This document shows, piece by piece, positions 17,201 to 25,566 of a stretch of 64,000 bases of DNA; position 1 is the first letter of the stretch, and each line of letters opens with the position of its first letter. The DNA lies in NCBI RefSeq assembly GCF_017114995.1, contig NZ_JABXKL010000099.1, positions 23,977 through 87,976 on the forward strand, written 5' to 3'. Position numbers and translations under genes: made by a program. The DNA comes from Nostoc sp. NMS9. GTDB taxonomy: Bacteria; Cyanobacteriota; Cyanobacteriia; Cyanobacteriales; Nostocaceae. The notes under the pieces were generated by a model. It made no database searches. It worked only from the letters and a program-made list of their open reading frames with translations, and was not told the origin of the DNA.

Positions 17201-18491
17201 GAAGAGATAGCGATTCAGCATAATGGACTAAAGCTTGGTGGATGTCTCGATAAAGTTGGGCATTTTCCACCGCTAAGGCAGCACGATGAGTAATATCTGT
17301 TGCTAAAGTTAGGTCAGTGCGATCGTAGCGATGATCCGATCGGGTGTTGATAAAGGTAATACAGCCGAGTATGCGCCCTTTTGCGATTAACGGCACAATC
17401 ATTACAGACTTCATCCCCAATTGCCGAACAAGTTCTAAGTGTTCCTGATTCTGAGTAGTTGCTACTAATAGCGAGTCAGATACCTCTGAGATCAATTCAC
17501 TTTGCCCAGTTTGCAGTACTCTAGTAATTGCACTTGCACCTTTGTAATCTGTCACATACTCCTGAAGTTTACGCGCTAACTCCGCTTTCGATGGGTCTAC
17601 ATGGGCAATGGGTAGGCGGCGAATAGAACCATCTTCATTTAAAATATCGACGCTACACCAATCAGCAAGCTGGGGAACTGAAATTTTGGCGATCTGTTCT
17701 AAGGTTTGTTCATAATCTAACGAAGTAGAGAGTAAACTACTAATTTGGGCGATATAGTGTAGTTTTTCCTCAGCCTGCTTGCGCTCAGTAATATTCACAC
17801 CTGCACAGGTAATACCTAAAATGCTATTGTCTGCATCCCTTAGTGGTTCAACTAGCAAATCATAAAAACAGTCTTCTCCAGAAGTTGTCAGATAAACTTC
17901 TTCACGGGTTGCAACACCAGTCTCTATTACCTTTAGCTTAATTGCCTGCAATTGCGCTGCTACTGAGGGTGAAAATAATTCATCATCAGACTTACCTAAC
18001 ATTTCCTCAGCAGTGTCTAGACCTTGAGGATTATGAATCCACTGATATCGCAAATCACGATCCTGTTGAAAGACCACAATATCTGAACTACTTAAAGCTA
18101 ATCGAAATCGTTCTTCACTAACTCTTAGCTTTTGGAGATTTTCATCAATCCGTTTTTTAGCAGTTTTTAATGCCTCACATAAGATACTAAAGAGCAATCC
18201 TTGTAATGCAAATAACCCAATTCGCACAAAATTGGATAAGTCAAAACTAAGCTCATAAGCTGGAGGGAGAAAGAAGTAATCGCTCAGTAACGCAGACAAG
18301 GAAGTTGCTAATAGCCCTGATTTCAAACCACCATACCAAGCGCTCACCATAACAGCGCTAAAAAACAGCAGGAAAGGAGTTTCACTCATGCTTAACCAGG
18401 GGTCTAGCATCAAAATTAGCACTAATGTTAGTGCGACAATTAATACAACGATGCCATAACGCAATAACTGAGAATAATGAATATGGGGCAT
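14247..18491 (-). CDS. Hybrid sensor histidine kinase (DUF4118-PAS-GAF-PAS-PAS-GAF-GAF-HK-REC)
   Basis: 1414 residues. Domains in order: membrane sensor with four helices of DUF4118/KdpD type (about 10-115); PAS (about 125-235); GAF (about 245-410); two PAS with PAC motifs (about 425-545 and 555-675); GAF (about 685-850); GAF (about 860-1020); HisKA with SHELRTPLNPILGWAKLLRT (phospho-His, near 1045); HATPase with NLLSNAVKFT, DTGKGI and FGGLGLGLAIV boxes; receiver with VDDQAD and phospho-acceptor LLSDIGMPLMDG. No bilin-binding Cys-His is apparent in the GAFs. A membrane-anchored kinase that integrates several cytoplasmic signals and phosphorelays to its own receiver. No output regulator is directly adjacent on the same strand. 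Confidence 0.93.
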   Translation of the reverse strand: MPHIHYSQLLRYGIVVLIVALTLVLILMLDPWLSMSETPFLLFFSAVMVSAWYGGLKSGLLATSLSALLSDYFFLPPAYELSFDLSNFVRIGLFALQGLLFSILCEALKTAKKRIDENLQKLRVSEERFRLALSSSDIVVFQQDRDLRYQWIHNPQGLDTAEEMLGKSDDELFSPSVAAQLQAIKLKVIETGVATREEVYLTTSGEDCFYDLLVEPLRDADNSILGITCAGVNITERKQAEEKLHYIAQISSLLSTSLDYEQTLEQIAKISVPQLADWCSVDILNEDGSIRRLPIAHVDPSKAELARKLQEYVTDYKGASAITRVLQTGQSELISEVSDSLLVATTQNQEHLELVRQLGMKSVMIVPLIAKGRILGCITFINTRSDHRYDRTDLTLATDITHRAALAVENAQLYRDIHQALVHYAESLSLLDALLEAAPVAVCFLDRELRYIRINQVFAQINGLAIEEHLGRKFREVLPAMAAELEPQLQRVLDTGEPLLNMEISGETREQPERYGYWLGNYYPVHNAMGETVGIGIILADVTAAKQTEVALRESEERFRAMFNQAAVGITLVGLDGRFLQINPALCEITGYSHEELIQMNFQEITHPDDLEVDLENARRVLAKEISGYSLEKRYIRKDGSIVWANLTSSAVWDAKGVPMYALGIIEDISHRKRVEATQNFLVEASTLLAASLDYEITLENVANLAVPTLADLCIVDVFQEDWSSKQIAIAIADPTKLNILDEIRRRYRPQTRAKQLLRQLRLGISVFYPELSDSHLLQMSEDNEHRQLLQSLGIRSLMVIPVRSRGQLFGAISFFTAESGRYYQQTDLALAEDIARRAATAIDNARLYQETQRSVNRTVLLQKITAAFSEALTPQQVADVVVNQGIAALEATGGSVVLLTEGNTTLKVVQAIGYPQTLINTSTSFPIAAPNQIAETVRTGQPIFLENLAAMIARYPDLADVVTVIANNAWASIPLIVEGKVIGALGLSFTTGQIFNEEDRGFMLTLGQQCAQAIARAQLYEAEKTARAQAETANRIKDEFLAVLSHELRTPLNPILGWAKLLRTRKFDEATKIRALETIERNAKLQTQLIGDLLDVSRILQGKVRLNLHAVDLKIAIASALETVRLAAEAKSIQIQTVLSNDIGKVLGDGDRLQQVMWNLLSNAVKFTPTEGLVEVRLEQVGLDAQIQVIDTGKGINPEFLPYVFDYFRQADAKTTRVFGGLGLGLAIVRHLVELHGGTVQAESLGEEQGATFTVKLPLLKNSELRISSSEASQPELNTEETLLAGVQILLVDDQADVREFFNFALEQYGATVTAVESADEALQTLVQSKPDILLSDIGMPLMDGYMLLREVRKLPPEQGGQIPAIALTAYAGEINYNQAMAAGFQKHLPKPVDPVDLATAIVSLIGHTSPSE

Positions 18492-19179
18492 GAAAAGTTC
18501 TTGGAAAAACCAATACTCATTGCAGAGGCTGTAGATACCCTAAGCTAGTTTGTAAATTTTAGTAACTTATCTACAGATAGATTTTTGGTGAATTAGAAAA
18601 ACCTCTTTTGCCAGAGGTTAAGTTGTTAGTTATCTGATATGCAAAGTAAAAATTTAGCTCGATCCCTCAAGATAAATGACACTGTTTTACTAATGTAAAA
18701 TACTAAATACAAACATGAAGCTAATTAATTTATAACAAAAATTATAGAATAATATCTGGGTAAGAGCTTTTTCTGCTTTTTTCATTAGCTCATTTGTTGT
18801 CGGATTCACCAGAGGATAAATACATAGTTTAACTTGCTAGAAGTACTTCTGCTGTCTCATATCTTAGAGGTTTAGAGAACACATAACCTTGGCCAAATTC
18901 CAGGGTAAGCGCATCTAATTTTGTAGCTAAATTTACAGATTATTTTGCACAATTATAGATTCGTGGAAATGATTTAAGTATTAAAGACGTTTAGTAGTAC
19001 CCTGAAAAGCAAAGCGTCTATCTTACTTAACGGATCAGTCTGATGACATCAGGTTTTAAATCTGCAAAACAAAGGATTAAAAGCTCAAAAAACTTGAGTA
19101 TAGCTCAGGCGACTGCACTAATAGAAAAAATGGCATTAGGTGCAACCTTTTATTTCACCCTTCAAGGGTAAATTAACCC
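18492..19179. other. Intergenic region containing an EAL relic
   Basis: 688 A/T-rich bases between divergent signalling genes. Apart from the EAL fragment at 18829-18939 and a CCTCTTTTGCCAGAGG hairpin near 18602-18617 I see nothing coding. Confidence 0.5.
18829..18939 (-). pseudogene. C-terminal relic of an EAL-domain phosphodiesterase
   Basis: Reverse strand, open for 36 codons to a TAA at 18829: SVNLATKLDALTLEFGQGYV then FSKPLRYETAEVLLAS. E-F-G-Q-G-Y-x-F-S-K-P-L is the invariant end of EAL (cyclic-di-GMP phosphodiesterase) domains. Nothing upstream continues it, so only the tail survives. It lies between the hybrid kinase and the frameshifted response regulator. Confidence 0.75.
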
Positions 19180-19658
19180 ATGAGTGAACAACCCATCGAT
19201 CAGCCCAATGACCCATCTTTAAAGCAACCAATTTCCATTGTATTAATTGAAGATAATCCTACTGATGCCGAGCTAACTATCCGAGCATTGCGTCGCGGTA
19301 GAATTGGCAACAATATTCAACTACTTCAAGATGGAGCCGAAGCCCTAGATTTTCTCTTTTGTCGGGGAGAGTACACCCACCGTAGCATGAGGAATCAACC
19401 CAAAGTTATTTTGCTAGATTTGAAACTGCCAAGGGTAAGTGGATTAGAAGTTTTACGGGAACTCAAGTCTGATCCACGCACACAAATGATCCAGTTGTGG
19501 TGCTGACCTCTTCTGCTGAAGACCGGGATATGATCGAGAGTTACCAGCTTGGGGTGAATAGCTACATCGTCAAACCTGTTGATTTTGAACAATTTAACCA
19601 AGCAGTCCAACAGCTTGGTTTTTATTGGATCTTGTTTAATCAATTGCCAGTTTTGTAA
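19180..19658 (+). pseudogene. Response regulator (Rcp1-like), disrupted by one-base frameshift
   Basis: The frame from 19180 reads a normal receiver (VLIEDNPTDAELTIRALRRG, phospho-acceptor ILLDLKLPRVSGLEVL) and then stops at 19504-19506 after IQLWC. The missing part continues in another frame: VVVLTSSAEDRDMIESYQLG VNSYIVKPVDFEQFNQAVQQ to a TAA at 19656. ATCCAGTTGTGG where ATCCCAGTTGTGG is expected near 19490 restores a 159-residue single-domain regulator of the Rcp1/CheY class. One C has been lost from a CCC run, so a sequencing error must be excluded. Kinase partner unknown; the hybrid kinase at 14247 is divergent. Confidence 0.85.
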
Positions 19659-19676
19659 AAGGGATTGGAGATTGAG

Positions 19677-19898
19677 AACTCCGTTCATCCACCTCAGAAC
19701 TCCGTTCATCCACCTCAGAACTCCGTTCATCCACCTCAGAACTCCGTTCATCCACCTCAGAACTCCGTTCATCCACCTCAGAACTCCGTTCATCCACCTC
19801 AGAACTCCGTTCATCTACCTCAGAACTCCGTTCATCCACCTTTGAACTGGATTAATCCACCTCGGAACTCGGTTCATCCACCTCAGAACTCCGTTCAT
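19677..19898. repeat. 21-bp tandem repeat, ten and a half copies
   Basis: The unit starts AACTCCGTTCATCC and ends ACCTCAG, repeated ten times plus a 12-base partial. The first six copies are identical; copies 7-10 carry one to four changes (for instance GGATTAATCC in copy 9). Being 21 bases it stays open in several frames and would encode heptapeptides such as NSVHPPQ, but no start with a ribosome binding site precedes it. It starts 18 bases after the disrupted regulator and ends 22 bases before bioF's stop. Confidence 0.9.
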
Positions 19899-19920
19899 TA
19901 TGTCCAATGCCCTACTGTCG

Positions 19921-21084
19921 TCAGCTGACATCCTTTAATACTGCTACCAATTTTTGAATATGTACTACTTCATGAGTTGCCATCACAGATATTCTGATTC
20001 GACTTGTGGGCACTGTGGGGGGACGAATTGCTGGGGCAAAAATGCCAGCATCTCTTAGCTGTTTTCCCGCTTTAAGTGCATCTGTGGCATTAGGCAATTG
20101 AAAACATAATATGGGTGATTCAGAAGGCAGTAATTTCAGGTTAGGTAACTGTTGCAGCAAAGTTTTCAAGTAATGTATATTCCCCCACAATTGGGCACGA
20201 TGTTGCGGTTCTTGTTGCACGATCTTGATTGCTGCTAAGGCCGCGGCTGTATCCGCAGGTGAAAGCCCAGTGGTATAAATCCAACTGGGTGCGCGGTTCC
20301 GCAAAAAGTCAATTAGAGTGCTACTTCCTGCTACGTACCCGCCTAAACTACCTAAAGCTTTACTCAAGGTGCCAACTTGAATTAACTGCTTTCCTGTACA
20401 CCCAAAATGTTCGACACATCCAGCGCCAGTTTTTCCTAGTACCCCAGTGGCATGAGCTTCATCGATTAGCAGCATACAGCTAAATTCATCAGCGAGATCC
20501 AACAGTGCAGGCAACGGACATAAATCGCCATCCATGCTGAAGACGGTATCAGTAAGAATCAAACAGCGCCGATAATTTTGCCGCTGCTGGTTCAACTGAG
20601 TTTTTAATACTGCCATATCACAGTGTGGGTATTCCACAACTGCTGCACCGCTGAGAATCGCTCCATTTTTAAGACTGGAATGATTGTACTGGTCAGAGAA
20701 TATTAAATCACGCTTGCCAACGAGGGCGGTAATTGCACCCAAATTCGCTAGATACCCGGAACTAAATACCAAGGCATCTTCTGTTTGTTTGGTAGATGCG
20801 ATCGCCGACTCTAGCTCCCTGTGCAATTCCCGATGCCCACTGAGTAATCTCGAACCAGTACTACCAGTGCCAAATTCAGCGATCGCAGCCGTCGCCGCTG
20901 CCATTAAACGCTCATCTCCAGCCAATCCCAAATAGTCATTGCTGGCAAAATTAATTACCTCTTGCCCAGCTAAAACCACCGTTGCACCCGGACGACCATT
21001 GATCGGTTGTACTGAACGATACCAGTCTGCCCGATGAATTGTTGCTAAGGACTGTTCTAGCCAAGCATAAGGATCGGTGGGCAT
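19921..21084 (-). CDS. bioF: 8-amino-7-oxononanoate synthase
   Basis: 387 residues, a class II alpha-oxoamine synthase that joins pimeloyl-ACP (or -CoA) and alanine in biotin synthesis. INFASNDYLGLA near 44-55, FGTGSTGSRLLSGH (71-84), TDTVFSMDGDLCPL (178-191), LLIDEAHATGVLG (PLP-binding Asp208) and GTLSKALGSLGG with Schiff-base Lys242 are all present. The C-terminal PPTVPTSRIRISV matches the family. Other bio genes are not adjacent. ATG at 21084; a short-repeat tract precedes it. KBL-like acetyltransferases share the fold, but the length and motifs favour BioF. Confidence 0.93.
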   Translation of the reverse strand: MPTDPYAWLEQSLATIHRADWYRSVQPINGRPGATVVLAGQEVINFASNDYLGLAGDERLMAAATAAIAEFGTGSTGSRLLSGHRELHRELESAIASTKQTEDALVFSSGYLANLGAITALVGKRDLIFSDQYNHSSLKNGAILSGAAVVEYPHCDMAVLKTQLNQQRQNYRRCLILTDTVFSMDGDLCPLPALLDLADEFSCMLLIDEAHATGVLGKTGAGCVEHFGCTGKQLIQVGTLSKALGSLGGYVAGSSTLIDFLRNRAPSWIYTTGLSPADTAAALAAIKIVQQEPQHRAQLWGNIHYLKTLLQQLPNLKLLPSESPILCFQLPNATDALKAGKQLRDAGIFAPAIRPPTVPTSRIRISVMATHEVVHIQKLVAVLKDVS

Positions 21085-21097
21085 GGGGAGTTTGGAG

Positions 21098-21269
21098 TGA
21101 AGACAGGGGAGCAGGGGAGCAGGGGGGCAGGGGAGCAGGGAGCAGGGGAGCAGGGGGTAATAAGAAATAACTAATAACTAATGACTAATGACAAATGACC
21201 AATGACAAATGACCAATGACAAATGACTAATGACAAATGACCAATGACAAATGACCAATGACAAATGAC
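21098..21269. repeat. Short tandem (heptanucleotide) repeat tract
   Basis: A G-rich GGGGAGCA tract (about 21098-21160) is followed by alternating AATGACA, AATGACC and AATGACT heptamers from about 21170 to 21269. This is the STRR pattern typical of Nostoc-type genomes. Confidence 0.85.
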
Positions 21270-21271
21270 AA

Positions 21272-21904
21272 TTAAACTTGTTCGCTGCTGAGATGAGCGA
21301 TCGCTTGTTTAATCCAATCTTCGACATAGGCATCTTTGGGTAGTCCGATGTCTTCGCTGACCACATGCAGAGCGTGACTGACCTCATGGGCAGTATATCC
21401 CAAGGCGAAGAGGGTCATTTGCACCTCTTCGAGAATTCCTGGTGCAGGCCCCCCTGTGGCGACGAAGAACCCGGCTGATTTGCGCCACTCGACTAATTTG
21501 CTTTTCAGTTCCAAACAGATGCGTTCGGCGATTTTTTTACCGACACCGGGAGCCTGAATCAAGATTTGTGTATTGCCAGCGATAATTGCTTGGACTAAAT
21601 CTGGTAGTTCCAGAGTGTCTAAGAGTGCGATCGCTAAGGCTGCACCAATACCTGTGACAGTCAGCAAGTGGCGAAATAAATCGCGTTCGGCTGGGGAAGC
21701 AAAGCCATAAAGAAAGGGCACTTCTTCACGAATTTGCAAATGGGTAAAAATTTGCGTTACTCCTCCCGACTCTGGTAACTGGTTTGCTAGCCGTTGGGGA
21801 ACTTGCAAATCATACCCCAAGCCATTCACTTCCAGAGTCAGAATCACGCGATTAGCGCCAATTGTTTGGATACCAGCGACTATACCTTTTAAATAACTAA
21901 TCAT
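21272..21904 (-). CDS. ruvA: Holliday junction branch migration protein RuvA
   Basis: 210 residues from the ATG at 21904. MISYLKGIVAGIQTIGANRV starts the OB-fold domain I; HLQIREEVPFLYGFASPAERDLFRHLLTVTGIG and LIQAPGVGKKIAERICLEL are the two helix-hairpin-helix DNA-binding motifs; the C-terminal domain III (EEVQMTLFALGYTAHEV) contacts RuvB. It binds four-way junctions and, with RuvB, drives branch migration. The frame is open to 21958, but the family start is MISYLKG. Start overlaps the stop of spp as TAATG, suggesting translational coupling. Confidence 0.95.
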   Translation of the reverse strand: MISYLKGIVAGIQTIGANRVILTLEVNGLGYDLQVPQRLANQLPESGGVTQIFTHLQIREEVPFLYGFASPAERDLFRHLLTVTGIGAALAIALLDTLELPDLVQAIIAGNTQILIQAPGVGKKIAERICLELKSKLVEWRKSAGFFVATGGPAPGILEEVQMTLFALGYTAHEVSHALHVVSEDIGLPKDAYVEDWIKQAIAHLSSEQV

Positions 21905-22662
21905 TACAAGAGACCAAAATAATTTAAGCCTTCGATAATTCCACCTGCACAAAAACATGAAGCCAGGTAGTGATAGTCTGCGGGATACTCATTGTGCCAT
22001 TGGAGTAACTCTTTGCGGGCATTCCCCACAATGATTCCCCGTTCGTTGCCTACAGCAAATAAAGCAATATCATTACCCGAATCACCACAGACAACTGTTT
22101 GTTCTGCTGCAAATTTCCACTTTTGGCGTAAAAACTGCATTGCCTGACCTTTATCGCTGCTATGGGGTACAATGTCAAGGTCAATACCGCTACTGTAGAT
22201 TAACTTTACATTTAATTTAGATTTCTGCAACTCTGCTTCAAGTTGTGGTAGAACATTCGCAGATACTTCTTGTTCTAGGAAATAACTCACTTTGAAGGGA
22301 CGCTGTTCTGAATCTGGTTGCCGAACTAACTCAGGATATTTTTTCGTAATAGATAATACAGTTTCCCGTTCCCATCCCGGAGAGAGGATTTCTGACCAAT
22401 CTGAGTCTGGAGTATCAGTACCATGAAGGTAAATTTCTGTACCCACAGATAGGACGAGGGCATCCGGTTGCAAAAGATTTTTTTTAGCTTGGAGTTCTTT
22501 GTAAAGTACAGGCGATCGCCCGGTAGAATAAACGATTTTAGTACCGTATTCTTGGCGATGTCTCTCCAGCAGTTGATTTAGTTCTGGTAAAGCGCTGTCA
22601 TCACCGACGGTGCGATACACGAGGGTGTCATCTAAATCGGTTACAAAAAGAAATGCTTTCAT
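21904..22662 (-). CDS. spp: Sucrose-6-phosphate phosphatase
   Basis: 252 residues of the HAD superfamily. Motif I LFVTDLDDTLVY (nucleophile D9 and D11), motif II VYSTGRSP, Lys in DIVPHSSDKGQAMQFL and motif IV VVCGDSGNDIALF are complete, and WSEILSPGWERETV belongs to the SPP cap domain. It hydrolyses sucrose-6-phosphate to sucrose, the last step after sucrose-phosphate synthase; sucrose is a compatible solute and, in heterocystous strains, a carbon carrier between cells. The TAA stop overlaps the ruvA ATG. No synthase gene is in the window. Confidence 0.92.
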   Translation of the reverse strand: MKAFLFVTDLDDTLVYRTVGDDSALPELNQLLERHRQEYGTKIVYSTGRSPVLYKELQAKKNLLQPDALVLSVGTEIYLHGTDTPDSDWSEILSPGWERETVLSITKKYPELVRQPDSEQRPFKVSYFLEQEVSANVLPQLEAELQKSKLNVKLIYSSGIDLDIVPHSSDKGQAMQFLRQKWKFAAEQTVVCGDSGNDIALFAVGNERGIIVGNARKELLQWHNEYPADYHYLASCFCAGGIIEGLNYFGLL

Positions 22663-23041
22663 GGTTAGACCTCTTGCAAAATTTTGTTATTTTACCGCGC
22701 GAAGGGACTTTTGCAAGAGATTTGTTTGCTAAAAACAAAATATGCCAGACATTCAATTCGAGATTAAGGATAGTTAGAATTATTGTCAGTAAAAGGTCAA
22801 TACCTTTGCCAATTTCCGAGGGTTCAAAGCCAGTAGAAACGGGATGGATACGACCTAAAGATGTAAGCTTGGCAAAAATCTGAGTTAATAAAAGAGGCTC
22901 AGGGATTTCTGGAAGCATTTTTAATATTTCATGGACATATCGAAAGCCACGATAGTGAGCCTTCAGGTCAATAATGCCAGAGTCAGGATTAAGGAGGCGA
23001 AAATCCGCCAGAAACTTATTTAGTTGATCGTTACTATGCAC
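22628..23041 (-). CDS. Hypothetical protein, possibly truncated
   Basis: 137 codons starting MHSNDQLNKFLADFRLLNPD. The first 85 residues (to about GKGIDLLLT) look like normal protein; the remainder (KSLAKVPSRGKITKFCKRSN) is encoded by a palindromic repeat at 22671-22719 and overlaps the first 35 bases of spp, so the gene was probably cut and given a new end. I do not recognise the family. No ribosome binding site was identified. Confidence 0.45.
   Translation of the reverse strand: MHSNDQLNKFLADFRLLNPDSGIIDLKAHYRGFRYVHEILKMLPEIPEPLLLTQIFAKLTSLGRIHPVSTGFEPSEIGKGIDLLLTIILTILNLELNVWHILFLANKSLAKVPSRGKITKFCKRSNHESISFCNRFR
22671..22719. repeat. 11-bp inverted repeat (CTCTTGCAAAA / TTTTGCAAGAG)
   Basis: Perfect 11-base arms with a 27-base loop that contains CCGCGCGAAGGGAC, immediately upstream of spp. 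It could be a transcription terminator, an operator, or the end of a small mobile repeat. Confidence 0.6.
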
Positions 23042-23081
23042 TACTACCCACGGTCAAATTACTGATTAATTGAGGGGTGTT

Positions 23082-23588
23082 ATGTCAGGAATAACTCAAA
23101 ATTGGCGGTTTTGGTATAGTTCTCTAATTTTGACGGGTATGTTTATTGTTTCTTTGCAAGGGCGTGTTTTTGCTCAATCTCAACTTACCTCGATTAGCGG
23201 GATTGACAACGATTTGATTGAAGACAATGGCTCTCCTAACTTGTTTTTTCTCAACCCGAATGAAATTATTTTTGGGCCAAGCTGCTACAGTCCAGGTTAT
23301 GCTCAAAGCAAGTTTGTTATTCTCGGACGCGGCGGTTTACCATCCAATCCTAAAGATATTCTCAACCCTGATGCAATACGAATAGATTGGGTATCTCTTA
23401 AACCCAGCAACAAGAAGCGTTCCCTACTACCTGTCAGGATTAAACCAACTATTTATATTCCTAAACGTATTGTTGAGGCCACAGGAGTGACGCTAAATGC
23501 CTTTGGACAAATAGTTTTTAGTGCTAATCCAACCACTCTTACTCCTTATACTTCCAGGCAAAAGCCTATGCAGTGTTATGGTAGCTAA
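23082..23588 (+). pseudogene. Two-partner secretion exoprotein (TpsA), internally deleted
   Basis: 168 residues from the ATG at 23082 (GAGGGG 5 bases upstream). A signal peptide (to VFAQ) is followed by INDLIEDNGSPN-like LFFLNPNEIIFGPSC, the N-terminal motif of filamentous-haemagglutinin TPS domains. It then jumps to LPSNPKDILNPDAIRIDW and ATGVTLNAFGQIVFSA, which match the extreme C-terminus of cyanobacterial haemagglutinin-like exoproteins. Intact relatives are several hundred to thousands of residues, so nearly all of the beta-helix is gone while the frame stays open. The adjacent TpsB overlaps its end by 11 bases. Confidence 0.7.
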
Positions 23589-25344
23589 AGTTACTCATAC
23601 TTTTGCCATGTCTTGTTTGCTGATGTTGTTTAACAGCATCACAACTACACCTGGTAAGGCGCAGTTATCTCAAAACAATTCTCCCTCGCTTGGGTTAGTT
23701 GGGCGAGTGCAGGATGTCCAGCCACCAACTAAAACACAATCAACACCACCGTCTCCAGCACCGCAACTACCCCCTCCATCCCAATTACTCCAACCAGATC
23801 AAGGGCTACCCACACTAGAGCAACCACTCCCTGAAATTCCCTACACTTTCACTGTTAAACAGTTTGAAGTCGTTGGTAGTACGGTTTTTAGCCAAAAAAA
23901 GTTGAATGAGGTACTTAAGGACTTTATCAACAAGCCGATTACTTTTGCACAATTATTAGAAGCTCGTTCCAAAATTACCGAATTGTACAATCAAAAGGGA
24001 TACATTACTTCTGAAGCTTATATTCCTGAACAAACTTTCACAGATGGTGTTGTCCGAATCCAGGTAATCGAAGGCAAATTAGAGGATATCCAAGTCACTG
24101 GTACTAGGCGACTTAACCCAAATTATATTCGCAGTCGTATAGCTAATGGTGCATCCACCCCTTTGAATCAAAAACGCCTATTACAGTCTCTGCAACTATT
24201 ACAGCTTAATCCTTTAATTAAAAGCTTGTCTGCTGAACTGTTTGCTGGCTCACGAACCGATACTAGTTTACTAGCCATCAAGGTAACTGAGGCAGATACA
24301 TTTAATACAAAAATAGTACTGGACAATCGTCCTCCCCCTAATTCTGGTAGCTTTCGTCGCCAACTGCAAGTTAAGGAATCCAATTTACTGGGAATTGGAG
24401 ATAGTATATCGTTAGCATACAGCAATACTGATGGCAGTAATGCTATAGATGCCAGTTACAGCTTACCCCTCAATCCCCACAATGGCACTCTCACCTTCCG
24501 CTATGGTAATAGACCAGCCAATTTTATTGAACGTCCTTTTAATATCCTAGATATTGAATCAACCCTCGAACGTTACGAACTCACATTCCGCCAGCCACTA
24601 CTCCAAACTCCTAACCAAGAATTCGCCCTTGGAATCACTGCTTATCATAGAGAAAGTAAGGTTTCCTCTTCTTTTCTAGAAGAATATGGTATCCCCCTTT
24701 CTGACCTCTCACTAGGAGCTGATGCACAAGGACGCACCAGAGTATCTGCCCTGCGATTCTTCCAAGAATGGATTTCCCGTAATAGCCAAGAAGTAATTGC
24801 CGCTCGTTCTCAATTTAGTTTGGGAATTGATGCATTCAATGCCACAATCAATGATACCGCTCCTGATAGCCGTTTTTTCGCTTGGCGAGGCCAAGCACAA
24901 TGGGTACGCCTATTAGCTCCTGATACCCTACTTTTGATTCGTGGCGATGTGCAACTAGCTTCCACAACACTTTTAGCTTCAGAAAAATTTGGTTTAGGTG
25001 GTGTAAATAGTGTTCGACGATTCCGTCAAGATTTGTTATCGACAGATAATGGCGCTCTTGCTTCTGCTGAATTACGACTACCAATTTTACATCTACCTTC
25101 CTGGAAGGGAGTTCTACAAGTGACTCCTTTTGTTGATGTTGGTAGTGCTTGGAGTAATTCATCCAATAGATATGAAAATAATATTAACACTCTAGCTGCT
25201 GTTGGTTTGGGTTTGCGGTGGTTACAAGGTAATAATTTTACTGCTGCTGTTGAGTGGGGTATTCCTTTAGTTTCTGTTGATACTTCACGTAATACATGGC
25301 AAGAAAATGGTTTGTATTTTTTTGTAGAATATAATTTATTTTAA
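23578..25344 (+). CDS. TpsB outer-membrane transporter (ShlB/FhaC family)
   Basis: 588 residues from the ATG at 23578. A signal peptide (to TPGKAQ) is followed by a Pro/Gln-rich linker (about 30-80), POTRA domain(s) (about 88-230; YTFTVKQFEVVGSTVFSQKK, YITSEAYIPEQTFTDGVVRI, VIEGKLEDIQVTG) and a 16-strand beta barrel to the C-terminal aromatic residue F (YFFVEYNLF). GLGGVNSVRRF is the conserved motif of the barrel loop L6 (VRGY/VRRF type). It would export a TpsA exoprotein through the outer membrane. Its only neighbouring substrate gene is collapsed, so it may be orphaned or serve others. Confidence 0.92.
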   Translation: MVAKVTHTFAMSCLLMLFNSITTTPGKAQLSQNNSPSLGLVGRVQDVQPPTKTQSTPPSPAPQLPPPSQLLQPDQGLPTLEQPLPEIPYTFTVKQFEVVGSTVFSQKKLNEVLKDFINKPITFAQLLEARSKITELYNQKGYITSEAYIPEQTFTDGVVRIQVIEGKLEDIQVTGTRRLNPNYIRSRIANGASTPLNQKRLLQSLQLLQLNPLIKSLSAELFAGSRTDTSLLAIKVTEADTFNTKIVLDNRPPPNSGSFRRQLQVKESNLLGIGDSISLAYSNTDGSNAIDASYSLPLNPHNGTLTFRYGNRPANFIERPFNILDIESTLERYELTFRQPLLQTPNQEFALGITAYHRESKVSSSFLEEYGIPLSDLSLGADAQGRTRVSALRFFQEWISRNSQEVIAARSQFSLGIDAFNATINDTAPDSRFFAWRGQAQWVRLLAPDTLLLIRGDVQLASTTLLASEKFGLGGVNSVRRFRQDLLSTDNGALASAELRLPILHLPSWKGVLQVTPFVDVGSAWSNSSNRYENNINTLAAVGLGLRWLQGNNFTAAVEWGIPLVSVDTSRNTWQENGLYFFVEYNLF

Positions 25345-25566
25345 TTTCAAAAGTTAAAATTTAGGCTAAGAGGTTGTTTGAAAAGTGATTGTCTGTGATT
25401 TTAATTGCGTTTTTACCCCCCTTAGTCCCCCCTTTACAAGGGGGGAAACAAGAAAAATCCGGTTCCCTCCCCGTATGTATTGGGGAGGGTTAGGGAGGGG
25501 TAAAAAAATATTTGATACATCAATCATGACTTTTCAAACATCCTCTTACCCTTTACTCATATATTT

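Noticed and set aside
14247..18491. Bilin-binding GAF in the 1414-residue kinase
   Set aside because: None of its three GAF domains has a Cys-His followed by the ANLVVPI-like block seen in the kinase at 26583.
19677..19898. Possible CRISPR array
   Set aside because: Units are directly adjacent with no spacers, and there are no cas genes.
19665..19928. ORFs of repeated heptapeptides on both strands
   Set aside because: The 21-bp repeat keeps frames open by arithmetic; no start site or non-repeat protein sequence supports them.
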